From Lysobacter stagni (GTDB lineage Bacteria; Pseudomonadota; Gammaproteobacteria; Xanthomonadales; Xanthomonadaceae), in the NCBI RefSeq assembly GCF_030053425.1, contig NZ_JASGBI010000001.1, positions 2,984,001 to 3,048,000 on the forward strand: a stretch of DNA of 64,000 nucleotides, read 5' to 3'. Positions 46,533 to 60,447 of this stretch are shown piece by piece (the first letter of the stretch is position 1; every line of letters starts with the position of its first letter). Position numbers and translations under genes: made by a program. The notes beneath the pieces are model-generated. The model was given only the letters and a program-made list of their open reading frames with translations, did not search any database and was not told where the DNA came from.

Positions 46533-47207
46533 TCAGCGCGGGAGTGCGGCGGTCTGCGCGACCGGTGTGGCCGATGGCAGGTCGTAATCGAAGCGCAGCC
46601 ACTGCGCGTCGCGACGGTCGTAGAGCGCGTGGATGCGGATGTCCTGGCTGCCGTCGCGACCGAAATCGGCCAGGCCGCGCGCCTCGATGCCCAGATAGTG
46701 CTGACCGGTCTCCACCGTCTCCACGCGGTCGAGCTGCATGCGCACGTCGTCCACGCCCAGCTCGCGCTGCAGCGTCTCGATCGCGCGGTCTTCCAGATGA
46801 CGCAGTGCGAGGCTGTCGTTGGGAATCGGTCGTGCGTCGCCGCCCACGCCGAGGTCGATCTCCGGAGGGCCCGGCTGCCCCAGCAGGCTGTCGTAGATGC
46901 TGCGGAAATGGAATCCGATCCAGCCCGGGTCGCCCACGAACCGCAGGCTGCCCTCGCCTTCTATCGCACTGGTGCGCGCATCGATCGGGAGCATGCGCAG
47001 TGCACCGAACCTGGCTTCGACGGGCCGCCCCTGGAAACGCTCCGACAGGCTGCCGACCACGGTGCCGGCGATGAGCTTCTCCGTGGCCGCACGATCGTCA
47101 TGCGTGGCCGCAGCCTCACTTTTCGCCGCCCTTGCACCCGGCCCGCCCGCGCAGGCGCAGGTGGGCAACAACACGGCAAGCACGACCCACGACAGACGCT
47201 GCTTCAC
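46533..47207 (-). CDS. Hypothetical exported (possibly lipoprotein) protein
   Basis: About 224 residues from GTG 47207 (GGGAG 8 bases upstream). The N-terminus is hydrophobic and ends LLPTCACAGG, a possible lipobox or signal peptide. The mature part has DDRAATEKLIAGTVVGSLSERFQGRPVEARFGALRMLPIDARTSAIEGEGSLRF and YDSLLGQPGPPEIDLGVGGDARPIPND. I do not recognise the family. It lies between lolA's terminator and rarA. Confidence 0.7.
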   Translation of the reverse strand: MKQRLSWVVLAVLLPTCACAGGPGARAAKSEAAATHDDRAATEKLIAGTVVGSLSERFQGRPVEARFGALRMLPIDARTSAIEGEGSLRFVGDPGWIGFHFRSIYDSLLGQPGPPEIDLGVGGDARPIPNDSLALRHLEDRAIETLQRELGVDDVRMQLDRVETVETGQHYLGIEARGLADFGRDGSQDIRIHALYDRRDAQWLRFDYDLPSATPVAQTAALPR

Positions 47208-47252
47208 GTATGGGCTCCCACCCGGAAAGCCCGGGCCCGCCCTCCAGAAAAC

Positions 47253-47280
47253 GCAAAGGCCTGCCGGAGCAGGCCTTTGC
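47253..47280 (-). terminator. Intrinsic terminator of lolA
   Basis: GCAAAGGCCTGC (47253-47264) and GCAGGCCTTTGC (47269-47280) form a 12-bp perfect stem with a 4-base loop, followed on the minus strand by GTTTTC. It lies 20 bases after the lolA stop. Confidence 0.9.
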
Positions 47281-47299
47281 GATCGCGATGGGCGCGGGA

Positions 47300-47926
47300 T
47301 CAGCCGCCGCCGATCACATCCACGCCCTTCGGCGGCGTGTAGCGGAAGGTATCGGCGGGGAACGCCGGGTTGCGCTTCCATCCGCTGAAGTCGATCTCGG
47401 TGCGCTGGCCCAGGTTGTCGACGACCTGCATCTTCACCAGCCCACCCTGACCGAAGCCCAGGCGCGCGCTGCGGAAGCTGGCTTCAGACTCGTTCTTCGG
47501 CGTCAACGCCATCCACTGCAGGCCTTCGTTGGCGTCGAGTTCCTGCACGGTGAACTGCGCGTCCAGCTTCGCCGGATCGATCAGGGCCGAGAGCGGGCTG
47601 TTCTGCTCTTCCACGCCCTGCGGCCGCACGGTGACCTGCTGCAGATCCGGGTCGAACACCCACACCTTCTTGCCGTCGGCCACGATCAGCTGCGGGTACG
47701 GCTTCACGTATTCCCAGCGGAACAGGCGCGGCGCGGACAGCGCGACCTTGCCGGTGGAATTCTCCTTGAGCTTGCCCTGCGGATCGAACACGCGCTGGCT
47801 GAACTGTCCGCTCAGCCCCTTCAGGCCCTTGGTGAAGGCATTGAGGTCGTCGCGCGCGCCGGCGAAGACCGGCGAGGACGCCAGCAGCAGCGCCACGAAG
47901 GCGCCCAGGAAACGCTTTGCACGCAT
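47300..47926 (-). CDS. lolA: Outer-membrane lipoprotein carrier protein LolA
   Basis: A 208-residue periplasmic chaperone that takes lipoproteins from LolCDE to LolB. Signal peptide to about residue 22 (VFA-G). Family motifs: LKGLSGQFSQRVFDPQGKLKENSTGKVALSAPRLFRWEYVKPYPQLIVADGKKVWVFDPDLQQVTVRP, and NLGQRTEIDFSGWKRNPAFPADTFRYTPPKGVDVI at the end. It lies just downstream of ftsK on the same strand, as in E. coli. Confidence 0.96.
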   Translation of the reverse strand: MRAKRFLGAFVALLLASSPVFAGARDDLNAFTKGLKGLSGQFSQRVFDPQGKLKENSTGKVALSAPRLFRWEYVKPYPQLIVADGKKVWVFDPDLQQVTVRPQGVEEQNSPLSALIDPAKLDAQFTVQELDANEGLQWMALTPKNESEASFRSARLGFGQGGLVKMQVVDNLGQRTEIDFSGWKRNPAFPADTFRYTPPKGVDVIGGG

Positions 47927-48002
47927 GAAGGACTCCGGGAAACGATTGCCGGCGAGTGTGCCGGTACTTTTCTGAATGCGGATGAACGACGACAGGCGTC
48001 GT

Positions 48003-50375
48003 TTATTTCGGCGGCGGCGGCGCGAGCACGCTGCGGTCGCCGTTGTGCTCCGGCGGCGTGACGACGCCCGCGGCTTCCATCGCCTCGATCAGGCGGGCGG
48101 CGCGGTTGTAGCCGATCTTCAGGCGGCGCTGCACGCCCGAGATGGACGCACGCCGTGTCTCGGTGACGATGCGCACGGCTTCGTCGTAGAGGGGATCGGA
48201 CTCGTCGCCGCCACCGGCGTTGCTCTCCGGCAGGCCGGTCGCACCGACGACGACTCCGTCGCCCATCGTCTGCACTTCGTCCAGCACGCCCTCGATGTAA
48301 TCCGGGCCGCCGCCGATCTGCTTGAGGTGCTCCACCACGCGATGCACTTCCTCGTCCGACACGAATGCGCCGTGCACACGTTCGGGCATCGCGGTGCCCG
48401 GCGGCAGGTACAGCATGTCGCCATGACCGAGCAGCGTTTCCGCGCCGGACTGGTCGAGGATGGTGCGCGAGTCGATCTTGCTCGACACCTGGAACGCGAT
48501 GCGCGTGGGGATGTTGGCCTTGATCAGGCCGGTGATGACGTCCACCGACGGACGCTGCGTGGCCAGGATCAGGTGGATGCCGGCCGCGCGCGCCTTCTGC
48601 GCGAGGCGGGCGATCAGCTCTTCCACCTTCTTGCCGACGATCATCATCATGTCGGCGAATTCGTCGATGAAGATGACGATGAACGGCAACGTCTCCAGCG
48701 GTCGCGGCCCCTCGCCCAGTTCGGCGTTGGGCTTGAACAGCGGGTCCATCATCGGCTGGCCGGCTTCCTCGGCGTCCTTCACCTTCTTGTTGAAGCCAGC
48801 CAGGTTGCGCACGCCCACGGCCGACATCAGCTTGTAGCGGCGCTCCATCTCGGCCACGCACCAGCGCAGGCCGTTGGCAGCTTCCTTCATGTCGGTGACG
48901 ACCGGCGCCAGCAGGTGCGGGATGCCCTGGTAGACCGACAGCTCCAGCATCTTCGGGTCGATCATCAGCATCCGCAGGTCCTTCGCGGAGGCCTTGTACA
49001 GCAGCGACAGCACCATCGCGTTGACCGCAACGGACTTGCCCGAACCCGTCGTACCGGCGACCAGCAGGTGCGGCATGCGCGCCAGGTCGGCGACCGTCGG
49101 CCGGCCGGCGATGTCCTTGCCCAGCGCCAGCGTCAGCGGGCTGGTGGACTTGTCGTATTCCTTCGAACGCAGCAATTCCGAGAGGAAGATCATCTCGCGC
49201 GAGGTGTTCGGCGTTTCCAGGCCGACCACCGACTTGCCCGGGATCACGTCGACCACGCGCACCGATTTCACCGACAGGCCACGTGCGATGTCCTTGTCGA
49301 GCGAGCTGATCTGGCTGACCTTCACGCCCGGTGCGGGCTCCAGTTCGAAACGCGTGATGACCGGGCCCGGATAGGCGCCGACGACCTGCGCATCGATGCG
49401 GAAGTCCTTGAGCTTGAACTCGATCTGGCGCGACAGCGTCTCGAGCGTTTCCTCGCTGTAGCCCTTGGGCTGCGGCTTGGGGTCGTCGAGAAGCGAGAGC
49501 GGCGGGATGCCGCTGCCATCGCCGACATGGAACAGCGGGATCTGCTGCTCGCGCTTGGCGCGATCGCTCTTCTCCACCACCGGCGCCGGCGGTGGCTCGA
49601 TCTTCACCGGCGCGCGCTTGGCCCGCAGCTCGGTGTCGACCTTGCGGGCCTCCTCGCGTTCTTCGCGGTAGGCGCGCGTCTGCTGCCACTCGGTCGCCGA
49701 CTTCTCGCCCTGGCGGAAAAGCTTGCTCAGCGTGGGACCCAGCGCGAGCACCCCCTGCCCGATCTTGTCCATCACCGCGAACCACGACAGCCCCGTCGCC
49801 AGCGTCACCGACACCAGCAACAGGGCCAGCAGGAACAGATTGCCGCCGACCGGACCGAAGCCGTTGTACAGCGACTTGCCGACCAGGCGCCCGAGGATGC
49901 CACCGGCACCGGCCGAGAAATCCGCGACCGCGCCCACGCGCAGGTACAGCAGACCGGTGGCCGAGACCAGAAACCCGACGATGCCCACCAGACGCAGCGC
50001 AGGACCGAGGTCCGCGTCGCCGTCGCCGTCCGCGTCCATTCCGAACAGGGCGATCCACGCGATCGCACCGAGCATGATCGGCAGCAGGAACGCCACGTAG
50101 CCGCACAGGTACAGCAGCACGTCGGCCGTCCACGCGCCGACGCGACCACCGACGTTGTGCAGCGGCGCGGTGACACTGCCCGAATGCGACCAGCCCGGGT
50201 CGTTCGGCGAGAAGGACACCAGGCTGGCCAGCAGATACAGCAGCAGCGGCGCGATCAGGATCAGCGCGATGTCGCGCATCAACCGCTGTCGACGCGGCGA
50301 CGGCGGCAGCTTCTCGGCCTTGAGCTTCTTGCGACTGGCTGCGGACGCTTGCGCCACCGTGATGTTCTGCCTCAA
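48003..50375 (-). CDS. ftsK: DNA translocase FtsK (SpoIIIE family)
   Basis: A 790-residue septal DNA pump. Four N-terminal membrane helices (residues about 35-200), a short linker, then the RecA-like motor: [19 protein letters not shown], Walker [13 protein letters not shown], Walker [14 protein letters not shown], and a C-terminal gamma winged helix ([38 protein letters not shown]) that reads KOPS sites. The linker is short compared with E. coli (1329 residues). The start is uncertain: the frame opens at TTG 50375 with no ribosome site, and GTG 50357 is possible. Confidence 0.95.
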   Translation of the reverse strand: MRQNITVAQASAASRKKLKAEKLPPSPRRQRLMRDIALILIAPLLLYLLASLVSFSPNDPGWSHSGSVTAPLHNVGGRVGAWTADVLLYLCGYVAFLLPIMLGAIAWIALFGMDADGDGDADLGPALRLVGIVGFLVSATGLLYLRVGAVADFSAGAGGILGRLVGKSLYNGFGPVGGNLFLLALLLVSVTLATGLSWFAVMDKIGQGVLALGPTLSKLFRQGEKSATEWQQTRAYREEREEARKVDTELRAKRAPVKIEPPPAPVVEKSDRAKREQQIPLFHVGDGSGIPPLSLLDDPKPQPKGYSEETLETLSRQIEFKLKDFRIDAQVVGAYPGPVITRFELEPAPGVKVSQISSLDKDIARGLSVKSVRVVDVIPGKSVVGLETPNTSREMIFLSELLRSKEYDKSTSPLTLALGKDIAGRPTVADLARMPHLLVAGTTGSGKSVAVNAMVLSLLYKASAKDLRMLMIDPKMLELSVYQGIPHLLAPVVTDMKEAANGLRWCVAEMERRYKLMSAVGVRNLAGFNKKVKDAEEAGQPMMDPLFKPNAELGEGPRPLETLPFIVIFIDEFADMMMIVGKKVEELIARLAQKARAAGIHLILATQRPSVDVITGLIKANIPTRIAFQVSSKIDSRTILDQSGAETLLGHGDMLYLPPGTAMPERVHGAFVSDEEVHRVVEHLKQIGGGPDYIEGVLDEVQTMGDGVVVGATGLPESNAGGGDESDPLYDEAVRIVTETRRASISGVQRRLKIGYNRAARLIEAMEAAGVVTPPEHNGDRSVLAPPPPK

Positions 50376-50458
50376 CAGGGTTTCGTTAGTCGTTGAATAT
50401 ACGACAAAAGCAAGGATTGGGGGCTCGCGGACGCGGATTCCGCCGGCCCCAAACGATC

Positions 50459-50491
50459 GTAGCCCGGGACGGTGGGGCCGCCCCGGGCTAC
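50459..50491. repeat. Palindromic REP-like hairpin
   Basis: GTAGCCCGGG (50459-50468) and CCCGGGCTAC (50482-50491) are a perfect 10-bp inverted repeat around 13 bases. GTAGCCCGGG is a common REP-type tetranucleotide-flanked element in proteobacteria. It lies between ftsK and ald, both read leftward. Confidence 0.6.
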
Positions 50492-50565
50492 GCGATTGTA
50501 GTTCGGGCCCGGGTCAGGCCGCGGGCACCGGCCCACGAATCCCGACCCGTGTCCCGATCCGGCCG

Positions 50566-51636
50566 TCAGACCTTCATGTCCTGCAGCGCCGGGTGGACGA
50601 TCTTGCCCGCTTCGACGTTGATGCCGCGCACCAGCGCCTGGTTGTGGCGCCAGTCGTCGCCGGAGGCCAGCTTGTTGACCCACGGCAGGATCGCTGCGCA
50701 GATCGCCTGCGAGCTGGTCTGCGGCACGGCGCCCGGCATGTTGGTCACGCAGAAGTGGGTCACGCCCTCTTCCACATAGGTCGGCTCCTTCCAGGTGGTC
50801 GGACGCGAGGTCTCGAAGCAGCCGCCCTGGTCGATGGAGATGTCGACCAGCACGCTGCCCGCTTCCATGCCCTTGAGCATTTCGCGGTTCATCACGTGCG
50901 GGGCCTTGGCGCCGGTGACCAGCACCGCGCCGACGACCAGGTCGGCCGAGGCCACTTCGCGCGCGACGACATCGGCGTACGGGTACAGCGCGGTGACGTT
51001 GTTGCCCAGGCGCATCATCTCGTCCATGCGGTCCTGGCGCATTTCGAACACCACCACGTTCGAGCCGCCCGCCGCGGCCAGCTGCGCCGAGGCGCTGCCC
51101 GCCTTGCCCGCACCGAACACCACGACCTTGCCGCGCTCGGTCGAGGGCAGGCCGCCGAGCAGCTTGCCCTTGCCGCCCTGCGGCTGGTGCAGCAGGTGCG
51201 TGCCGACCTGGACCGCGATCTTGCCGGCGATGACCGACATCGGCGCCAGCAGCGGCAGGTCGCCGTTGGGCAGCTCGACGGTCTCGAAGGCGACGCCGGT
51301 CAGGCCGATGTCGAGCAGTTGGCGCGTGAGCTTGGGCTCGGCGGCCAGGTGCAGGTAGCAGAACAGGAGGTGGTCCTTGCGCAGGTGCGCCAGGTCGCCG
51401 GCGATCGGCTCCTTCACCTTCACGATGAGCTGGCCCTTCTCGTACAGCGCGGCCGCATCCGGGGCGATCTTCACGCCGAGCTGGGTGTACTGCTCGTCCT
51501 TGAAGCCCGACTTGATGCCGGCATCCTTCTCGATCCAGACCTCGTGGCCGCGCTTGACCAGGTCGCCGGCCGCGGCCGGAACGAGCGCAACGCGCCCTTC
51601 GAGGGTCTTGGTTTCCTTGGGAACGCCGATCCGCAT
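50566..51636 (-). CDS. ald: Alanine dehydrogenase
   Basis: A 356-residue NAD-dependent enzyme for L-alanine and pyruvate interconversion. MRIGVPKETKTLEGRVALVPA, VKVKEPIAGDLAHLRKDHLLFCYLHLA (catalytic Lys and His), HLLHQPQGGKGKLLGG, the nucleotide motif VVVFGAGKAGSASAQ, and the end motif VDISIDQGGCFETSRPTTW with VTNMPGAVPQTSSQA. Slightly shorter than typical (about 370). Its leader carries two terminator-like hairpins. Divergent from trxB. Confidence 0.95.
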   Translation of the reverse strand: MRIGVPKETKTLEGRVALVPAAAGDLVKRGHEVWIEKDAGIKSGFKDEQYTQLGVKIAPDAAALYEKGQLIVKVKEPIAGDLAHLRKDHLLFCYLHLAAEPKLTRQLLDIGLTGVAFETVELPNGDLPLLAPMSVIAGKIAVQVGTHLLHQPQGGKGKLLGGLPSTERGKVVVFGAGKAGSASAQLAAAGGSNVVVFEMRQDRMDEMMRLGNNVTALYPYADVVAREVASADLVVGAVLVTGAKAPHVMNREMLKGMEAGSVLVDISIDQGGCFETSRPTTWKEPTYVEEGVTHFCVTNMPGAVPQTSSQAICAAILPWVNKLASGDDWRHNQALVRGINVEAGKIVHPALQDMKV

Positions 51637-51656
51637 GTCTCTACCTTCGATCGTTG

Positions 51657-52888
<1,232 letters not shown>

Positions 52889-52906
52889 CGGCCGCCTGCG
52901 TTCCGC

Positions 52907-53794
52907 GTGGACAAGCTCCTCGTCAAACAGTGCCTGTTCTACGGCAGCTGGCTGGCGTTCCCGTTCATTGCGTGGCTGTTGTGGCGCATGCGCCGGCCCG
53001 GCCGGCGCCTGCTGCTGGCGGTACCGCTGGCGGCGAGCCTGTTGTTCGTGTGGGCGCGTTTCGTCGAACCGCAGACGATCGTGGTCCGGGAAACGACGCT
53101 GCCCGGTACCGGCGCGAACCTGGACCTGGCGCTGGTCAGCGATATCCACCTGGGCGTCTACAAGGGGCGCGGATTCCTCGAACGCCTGGTCGCGCGGCTC
53201 GATGCGCTGCCCGTGCAGGCGGTGGTGATCGCGGGCGACCTCACTTACGAGCCGGGCGACGATTCGCTACAGGCGCTGTTCGCACCGCTGGCACAACTGC
53301 AACACCCGGCCTACGCGGTGCTGGGCAATCACGACCAGCAGCAGCCCGGACCGGACATCGACGTCGCCCTGCGCGCCGCGCTGCGCACGCACGGCGTGCA
53401 GGTCATCGAGGGACGATTCGCTGAAGGACCGGGCTGGCGTCTGGCCGGGCTGGGCGACCGCTGGGCGCTCAAGGACGACCCTGCGTTCCTGAAGGCCGTC
53501 CCTTCGCCGCTACCCACCATCGTGGTCGCACACAACCCGGACAGCGCGATGGGGCTGTCGCCGGACGACGCGGCGATCCTGCTCGCGGGCCACACGCATG
53601 GCGGGCAGATCCGCATTCCCTGGCTCTACCGCCATGTCATTCCCACCGAACACGACTTCGACCGCGGCGAGCAGTTCGCACTGACGCCGGCCGGACGCGT
53701 GCGCGTATTCACCACCTCCGGCGTGGGCGAGATCGGCCTGCCGATGCGCCTGTTCAACCCGCCCGTCATCGACATCCTGCATCTGCGACCATAG
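52907..53794 (+). CDS. Membrane-anchored metallophosphoesterase (YaeI-like)
   Basis: A 295-residue protein with two hydrophobic N-terminal segments and a calcineurin-like phosphoesterase domain: LVSDIHLG, VVIAGDLTYE, VLGNHDQQ, VVAHNPD, LAGHTHGGQIRIP. All five metal-ligand motifs are present. Such proteins hydrolyse lipid-linked or nucleotide phosphoesters; a UDP-diacylglucosamine-type substrate is possible but not shown. GTG start; same strand as trxB and the next genes. Confidence 0.9.
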   Translation: MDKLLVKQCLFYGSWLAFPFIAWLLWRMRRPGRRLLLAVPLAASLLFVWARFVEPQTIVVRETTLPGTGANLDLALVSDIHLGVYKGRGFLERLVARLDALPVQAVVIAGDLTYEPGDDSLQALFAPLAQLQHPAYAVLGNHDQQQPGPDIDVALRAALRTHGVQVIEGRFAEGPGWRLAGLGDRWALKDDPAFLKAVPSPLPTIVVAHNPDSAMGLSPDDAAILLAGHTHGGQIRIPWLYRHVIPTEHDFDRGEQFALTPAGRVRVFTTSGVGEIGLPMRLFNPPVIDILHLRP

Positions 53795-53801
53795 CCGCAC
53801 G

Positions 53802-54953
53802 ATGGTGGAAGTCCGCACGCACGATTCCCTGGCCGATGTCCCCGCACGCGCCTGGGACGCGCTGCATGACGGGCGCAATCCCTTCGTCGCGCATGCGTTC
53901 CTGTCCGGCCTCGAACAACACGGCTGCCTGCGCGCGCAATGGGGCTGGACACCGCAGCACCTCACGCTGTGGGACGGCGCGACACTGATCGCCGCGGCAC
54001 CCGCATACCTGAAGGACAACTCGCACGGCGAGTTCGTGTTCGATCATGCCTGGGCGCACGCCTACGCGCGCCACGGGCTGGACTACTTCCCCAAATGGCT
54101 GTGCGCGGTGCCCTACTCGCCCGTGACCGGCCCGCGCCTGCTTGCACGCACGCCCGGGCATCGCGCACTGCTGGCGGCCACCATGGCGGAGCTGTGCGGG
54201 CGCAATCGCCTGTCATCGGCGCACGTGAATTTCCACGAGGAAGACGAGGACGCCGCATTCGATGAGGACTGGCTGCCGCGCATCGACGTGCAGTACCACT
54301 GGCGCAACGACCGCGGCTGGCGCGACTTCGACGATTACCTGTCCGCCTTCGACCACAAGCACCGCAAGAACATCCGCCAGGAACGCGCGAAGGTCGCGCG
54401 TGCCGGCGTGACGTTGCGCATCGCCGAAGGCGCCGGCATCGGCGATGACGACCTCGCCGCGATGCACGGCTTTTACCGGCAGACCTTCGCCGAGTACGGC
54501 AACCATCCCGCACTGACGCTGGAGTTCCTGCACCACCTGCGTTCGACGATGCCCTCGACGCTGGTGATCGTGCTGGCGCAGCGCGACGACCGACCGATCG
54601 CCGGCGCATTGTGCCTGCGCGGCCGCGACACGCTCTACGGACGCTACTGGGGCGCGCGGGAGAACGTGCCGGGGCTGCATTTCGAGGCCTGCTACTACCA
54701 GGGCATCGACTACTGCCTGCGCAACGGCCTCACGCGTTTCGAACCGGGCGCGCAGGGCGAGCACAAACTGGCGCGGGGCTTTCTCCCCACGTTCGTGCGC
54801 AGCCGCCACTGGATCGCCCACGATGAGTTCCGGCAGGCCCTGCGCGACTGGTGCGCCGAGGAGGCCACCGCCGTGCGGCGCTACGCCGCGACGCTGTCGG
54901 CGCATGCCCCATTCAAGTTGCCGCCCGGCGGTGCGGCATCATCATCGCCATGA
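53802..54953 (+). CDS. GNAT-fold acyltransferase of the COG3146 (PF04339) family
   Basis: A 383-residue two-lobed GNAT protein: [97 protein letters not shown], and the end [39 protein letters not shown]. The family resembles FemAB peptidyl or aminoacyl transferases. It overlaps aat by ATGA. The proposed role in envelope or protein tagging is unproven. Confidence 0.88.
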   Translation: MVEVRTHDSLADVPARAWDALHDGRNPFVAHAFLSGLEQHGCLRAQWGWTPQHLTLWDGATLIAAAPAYLKDNSHGEFVFDHAWAHAYARHGLDYFPKWLCAVPYSPVTGPRLLARTPGHRALLAATMAELCGRNRLSSAHVNFHEEDEDAAFDEDWLPRIDVQYHWRNDRGWRDFDDYLSAFDHKHRKNIRQERAKVARAGVTLRIAEGAGIGDDDLAAMHGFYRQTFAEYGNHPALTLEFLHHLRSTMPSTLVIVLAQRDDRPIAGALCLRGRDTLYGRYWGARENVPGLHFEACYYQGIDYCLRNGLTRFEPGAQGEHKLARGFLPTFVRSRHWIAHDEFRQALRDWCAEEATAVRRYAATLSAHAPFKLPPGGAASSSP

Positions 54954-55711
54954 GCCGCCTCCCGTCCCTGCTGCCGGACGACCCGACCGCACCGTTTCCG
55001 CCGGTCGAGCAGGCCCTGCGCCAGCCGGACGGGCTGCTGGCGGTTGGCGGCGATCTGTCGCCGACGCGGCTGCTCAACGCCTACCGGCACGGCATCTTTC
55101 CGTGGTACTCGCCCGGACAGCCGATCCTGTGGTGGAGTCCGGACCCGCGCACCGTGTTCCTCACCGACGGGGTACGCCTGTCGTCGAAATTCCGCCGTGC
55201 GCTGCGGAGCAGCACCTGGACGGTGCGTGCGGACACCGACTTCGCCGGCGTCATCGAGGCCTGCGCCACGATCCCGCGCCGCGGCCAGCGCGGCACCTGG
55301 ATCACCCGCGACATGCGCGCCGCCTACCGCCAGCTGCATTCGCTGGGCCATGCGCATTCGATCGAGGTGTTCGACGCGGACCGGCTGGTCGGCGGCATCT
55401 ACGGGGTAGGCGTCGGCCGGATGTTCTTCGGCGAAAGCATGTTCAGCGCGGTTTCCGGGGGCTCCAAGGTCGCCCTGGCGGCGCTGGCCTGGCATCTGCG
55501 CGACTGGGGTTGGCCGCTGATCGACGCGCAGGTCGAGAACGACCATCTCCTGAGCCTGGGAGCGCGGCAGTGGCCGCGGGAGCGCTTCGTCGCGCGCGTG
55601 TCGGATCTGTGCAACGACCCGGGGCTACAAGGGGTCTGGACGGCACGGCTGGGCGACTGGCCCGCGGCCCGGCTGGCCGAGCCCCAGGCGACCCGCCGGA
55701 CTGGCGCTTAA
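54950..55711 (+). CDS. aat: Leucyl/phenylalanyl-tRNA-protein transferase
   Basis: A 253-residue enzyme that adds Leu or Phe to proteins with N-terminal Arg or Lys, making N-degrons for ClpS. Signatures: [68 protein letters not shown] and [11 protein letters not shown]...SKVALAAL. Its ATG overlaps the stop of the acyltransferase. Upstream of infA, as in many gammaproteobacteria. Confidence 0.97.
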   Translation: MSRLPSLLPDDPTAPFPPVEQALRQPDGLLAVGGDLSPTRLLNAYRHGIFPWYSPGQPILWWSPDPRTVFLTDGVRLSSKFRRALRSSTWTVRADTDFAGVIEACATIPRRGQRGTWITRDMRAAYRQLHSLGHAHSIEVFDADRLVGGIYGVGVGRMFFGESMFSAVSGGSKVALAALAWHLRDWGWPLIDAQVENDHLLSLGARQWPRERFVARVSDLCNDPGLQGVWTARLGDWPAARLAEPQATRRTGA

Positions 55712-55719
55712 CCGATTTT

Positions 55720-55748
55720 TTGCGTAGACGCCACCGGCATGGCAAAAT
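55720..55748 (+). promoter_or_regulatory. Candidate sigma-70 promoter of infA
   Basis: TTGCGT (55720-55725) and CAAAAT (55743-55748) are separated by 17 bp, about 58 bases before the infA ATG. The -10 matches 4 of 6 bases, the -35 only 3 of 6. Confidence 0.4.
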
Positions 55749-55806
55749 GCGTGGCTTCGTTGCCTGCCTCTCTGGCCGGCATCACGACCCCACACTCAGG
55801 AAACAC

Positions 55807-56025
55807 ATGGCAAAAGACGACGTGATCGAATTCGAGGGCACGGTGGCGGAAACCCTTCCGAACACCATGTTCCGGGTGCGCCTCGAAAACGGGCACGAGA
55901 TCATTGCCCACATCTCCGGTCGCATGCGGAAGAACTACATCCGCATCCTGACCGGCGACAAGGTGAAGGTCGAGATGACCCCGTACGACCTGACCAAGGG
56001 TCGCATCACCTACCGCATGAAGTAA
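55807..56025 (+). CDS. infA: Translation initiation factor IF-1
   Basis: A 72-residue OB-fold protein nearly identical to other gammaproteobacterial IF-1: [48 protein letters not shown]. It blocks the ribosomal A site and helps IF-2 and IF-3. Ordinary length. It is followed by its own terminator. Confidence 0.99.
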   Translation: MAKDDVIEFEGTVAETLPNTMFRVRLENGHEIIAHISGRMRKNYIRILTGDKVKVEMTPYDLTKGRITYRMK

Positions 56026-56060
56026 TCCACTTCAGATAGTCGCGGTAAATACTTGACTGG

Positions 56061-56081
56061 AAAGCGGCCAATGGCCGCTTT
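56061..56081 (+). terminator. Intrinsic terminator of infA
   Basis: AAAGCGGCC (56061-56069) pairs with GGCCGCTTT (56073-56081) across a 3-base loop, followed by CTTCGTTTC. Located 36 bases after the infA stop. Confidence 0.88.
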
Positions 56082-56161
56082 CTTCGTTTCTGGTGACCGC
56101 GACGGGGCGTGTCCCGCGTTGTCCCGGTGAACTGGCCCACAGCCGCCCCGGGGTTACCGCA

Positions 56162-57493
56162 ATGCCCAGTCGTCGCGCGTTCCTTGCCGCCCAGGGCGCT
56201 TTGTTCGCCACCGCCGTGGCGCCCTCGGGCCTGCTGGCGGCACTGGCGGCCAATACACCCCCCGTGCCCGAGTTGTCCGACTGGGACTCCGTGCGCCGGC
56301 TGTTCCGCCTCGATCCGGAATACCTGCACTTCTCCGGGTTCTACATCGCTTCCCACCCCGAGCCCGTCCGCCAGGCCATCGAGGCGTTCCGCCGCACGCT
56401 GGACGCCAACCCGCTTCTCACGGTCGAACATGGCATGTTCGGCACCGACGAGCAGAACCTGGAGCGGAAAGTCTGCGAAGCGGCCGCGGCGTACATCGGC
56501 GGCCGACCGGAGGAAATCGCGCTGACCGGCAGCACCACGATGGGCCTGGCGCTGGTCTATCACGGCCTGCCGCTGCGGCCGGGCGACGAGATCCTGACCA
56601 CCGAGCACGACCACTTCGTCCACCACGAGGCGATCCGGCTGTCGACCCAGCGCAACGGCGCGACGGCGCGTCGGATCCGGCTGTTCGACCGTCCCGCCGA
56701 CGCCACCGTGGAGGGCATCGTCGCGGCCGTGCGCCAGGGCATCGGCCCGAACACGCGCGTGCTCGGCATCACCTGGGTGCAGTCCAGCACCGGTTTGCGC
56801 GCCCCCGTGCGGGCCATCGCCGATGCGGTCGCACAGATCAATGCCGGACGCAGCGAGGACCAGCGCGTACGCATCGTCCTCGACGGCGTGCACGGCTTCG
56901 GCAGCGTGGATGCGGAAGCGGCGAAGCTGGGAGCGGACTACTTCTGCGCCGGTACCCACAAGTGGATCCTCGGGCCGCGCGGCACCGGACTGGTGTGGGC
57001 CTCGGCCGACAACTGGGCACGGCTGCGGCCCACCGTGCCGTCGTTCTCCGATCTGGAACAATACGAGGCCTGGCAGCAGGAGCGCGAACCGCGCAGGCCC
57101 AACGTCGCCGCGCGCGTGACACCCGGCGGGTTCCACGCGTACGAACACCACTGGGGCATGGCCAGCGCGTTCGAACTGCAACAGCGCCTCGGCCGTGCGC
57201 GCGCCACCGCGCGCATCGCCGAGCTCAATGGGCGCATCAAGGATGGACTTGCGGCGATTCCCGGCATCACCCTGCACACGCCACGCGATCCCGAACTGTC
57301 GGCCGGCATCAACTGTTTCGAACTGAAGGGAAAGGTGCCCGACGACGTGGTCGCCGCCCTGCTCCGCCGCAAGGTCCTGGCCAGCAGCAGTCCGTACGCG
57401 GTGAGCTATGCGCGGCTGTCGGGCGGATTGATGAACACGCCGGACCAGGTCGACCAGGCGCTTGCGGCACTGCGTGAGGTCGCCAAGGCCTGA
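56162..57493 (+). CDS. Class V aminotransferase-family PLP enzyme with Tat-like signal peptide
   Basis: A 443-residue fold-type I PLP enzyme, related to isopenicillin N epimerase and cysteine desulfurase-like enzymes. Its N-terminus (MPSRRAFLAAQGALFATAVAPSG) has a twin-arginine signal, so it is exported folded with its cofactor. Visible elements: YIASHPEPVRQA, LTGSTTMGLALVYHGL, the Asp in VLDGVHGFGSV, and the PLP-lysine AGTHKWILGPRGTG. Substrate unknown. It lies between infA and clpA, where E. coli has a tRNA gene. Confidence 0.88.
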   Translation: MPSRRAFLAAQGALFATAVAPSGLLAALAANTPPVPELSDWDSVRRLFRLDPEYLHFSGFYIASHPEPVRQAIEAFRRTLDANPLLTVEHGMFGTDEQNLERKVCEAAAAYIGGRPEEIALTGSTTMGLALVYHGLPLRPGDEILTTEHDHFVHHEAIRLSTQRNGATARRIRLFDRPADATVEGIVAAVRQGIGPNTRVLGITWVQSSTGLRAPVRAIADAVAQINAGRSEDQRVRIVLDGVHGFGSVDAEAAKLGADYFCAGTHKWILGPRGTGLVWASADNWARLRPTVPSFSDLEQYEAWQQEREPRRPNVAARVTPGGFHAYEHHWGMASAFELQQRLGRARATARIAELNGRIKDGLAAIPGITLHTPRDPELSAGINCFELKGKVPDDVVAALLRRKVLASSSPYAVSYARLSGGLMNTPDQVDQALAALREVAKA

Positions 57494-57546
57494 TAGCCCG
57501 CGTCACCGGACGGCCTTGTGTCGTCCGGGCAACACGAGGGCATAAG

Positions 57547-57571
57547 AAAGGCCGGTCGATGACCGGCCTTT
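57547..57571. terminator. Bidirectional intrinsic terminator
   Basis: AAAGGCCGGTC (57547-57557) pairs with GACCGGCCTTT (57561-57571) over GAT. A TTTTC run follows on the plus strand and TTTCTTAT on the minus strand, so it serves both the aminotransferase and clpA. Confidence 0.9.
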
Positions 57572-57601
57572 TCCCGTTCCTGTGCGTTGCGGCCGCTGGC
57601 C

Positions 57602-59884
<2,283 letters not shown>

Positions 59885-60020
59885 GGGGCGAAAGCCTCCG
59901 GAAAGCTACTGCCGTCCTAGATGGGGCCTGGCCTGGTGATTTCCATGCCCCCTACCGGTCCTGACCCCGGGCGATGGCGTTTGGTTCCACCCATCAGCTC
60001 AGACGTCCTGAGCGGAATTT

Positions 60021-60341
60021 TTAGGCCTTCTCCATCGTGCACAGCAAGGGATGTTGGTTGAGTCTTGAGAATTCGTTCACCTGCGCCACCTTCGATTCTG
60101 CAACCTCGCGGGTGAAAACGCCGCAGACGCCGCGACCGCGGGTATGCACGTGCAGCATGATCTGGGTGGCCTTCTCGGCATTCATGGCGAAAAAGCGCAT
60201 CAGCACCTCCACCACGAAGTCCATGGGCGTGTAGTCGTCGTTCAGCAGAAGGACGGAATACAGCGGGGGGCGGGCGATTTCCGGCTTTCCCGTTTCCACC
60301 AGGACGCCGTGCTGATGCTCATGTTCGGTCTGCTTGGCCAT
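60021..60341 (-). CDS. clpS: ClpS, N-degron adaptor of ClpAP
   Basis: A 106-residue adaptor: flexible N-terminus, then [64 protein letters not shown]. The binding pocket residues [10 protein letters not shown] and HVHTRG, which recognise N-terminal Leu, Phe, Trp or Tyr, are intact. It lies 136 bp before clpA and is probably co-transcribed with it. Confidence 0.97.
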   Translation of the reverse strand: MAKQTEHEHQHGVLVETGKPEIARPPLYSVLLLNDDYTPMDFVVEVLMRFFAMNAEKATQIMLHVHTRGRGVCGVFTREVAESKVAQVNEFSRLNQHPLLCTMEKA

Positions 60342-60447
60342 GTGGGAATTATAGGCTGCCGCTCCAGACAGGTCGTGGACGCCCGAGCCCGGCGGCCGGC
60401 ACAATGCGCCCACCCTCCACATCACCTGCTTCAATAAGGAATCCTTC

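Noticed and set aside
56026..56161. A tRNA gene between infA and clpA, as in E. coli
   Set aside because: No cloverleaf or conserved TTC/A box could be found by eye; only the infA terminator and a short leader are present.
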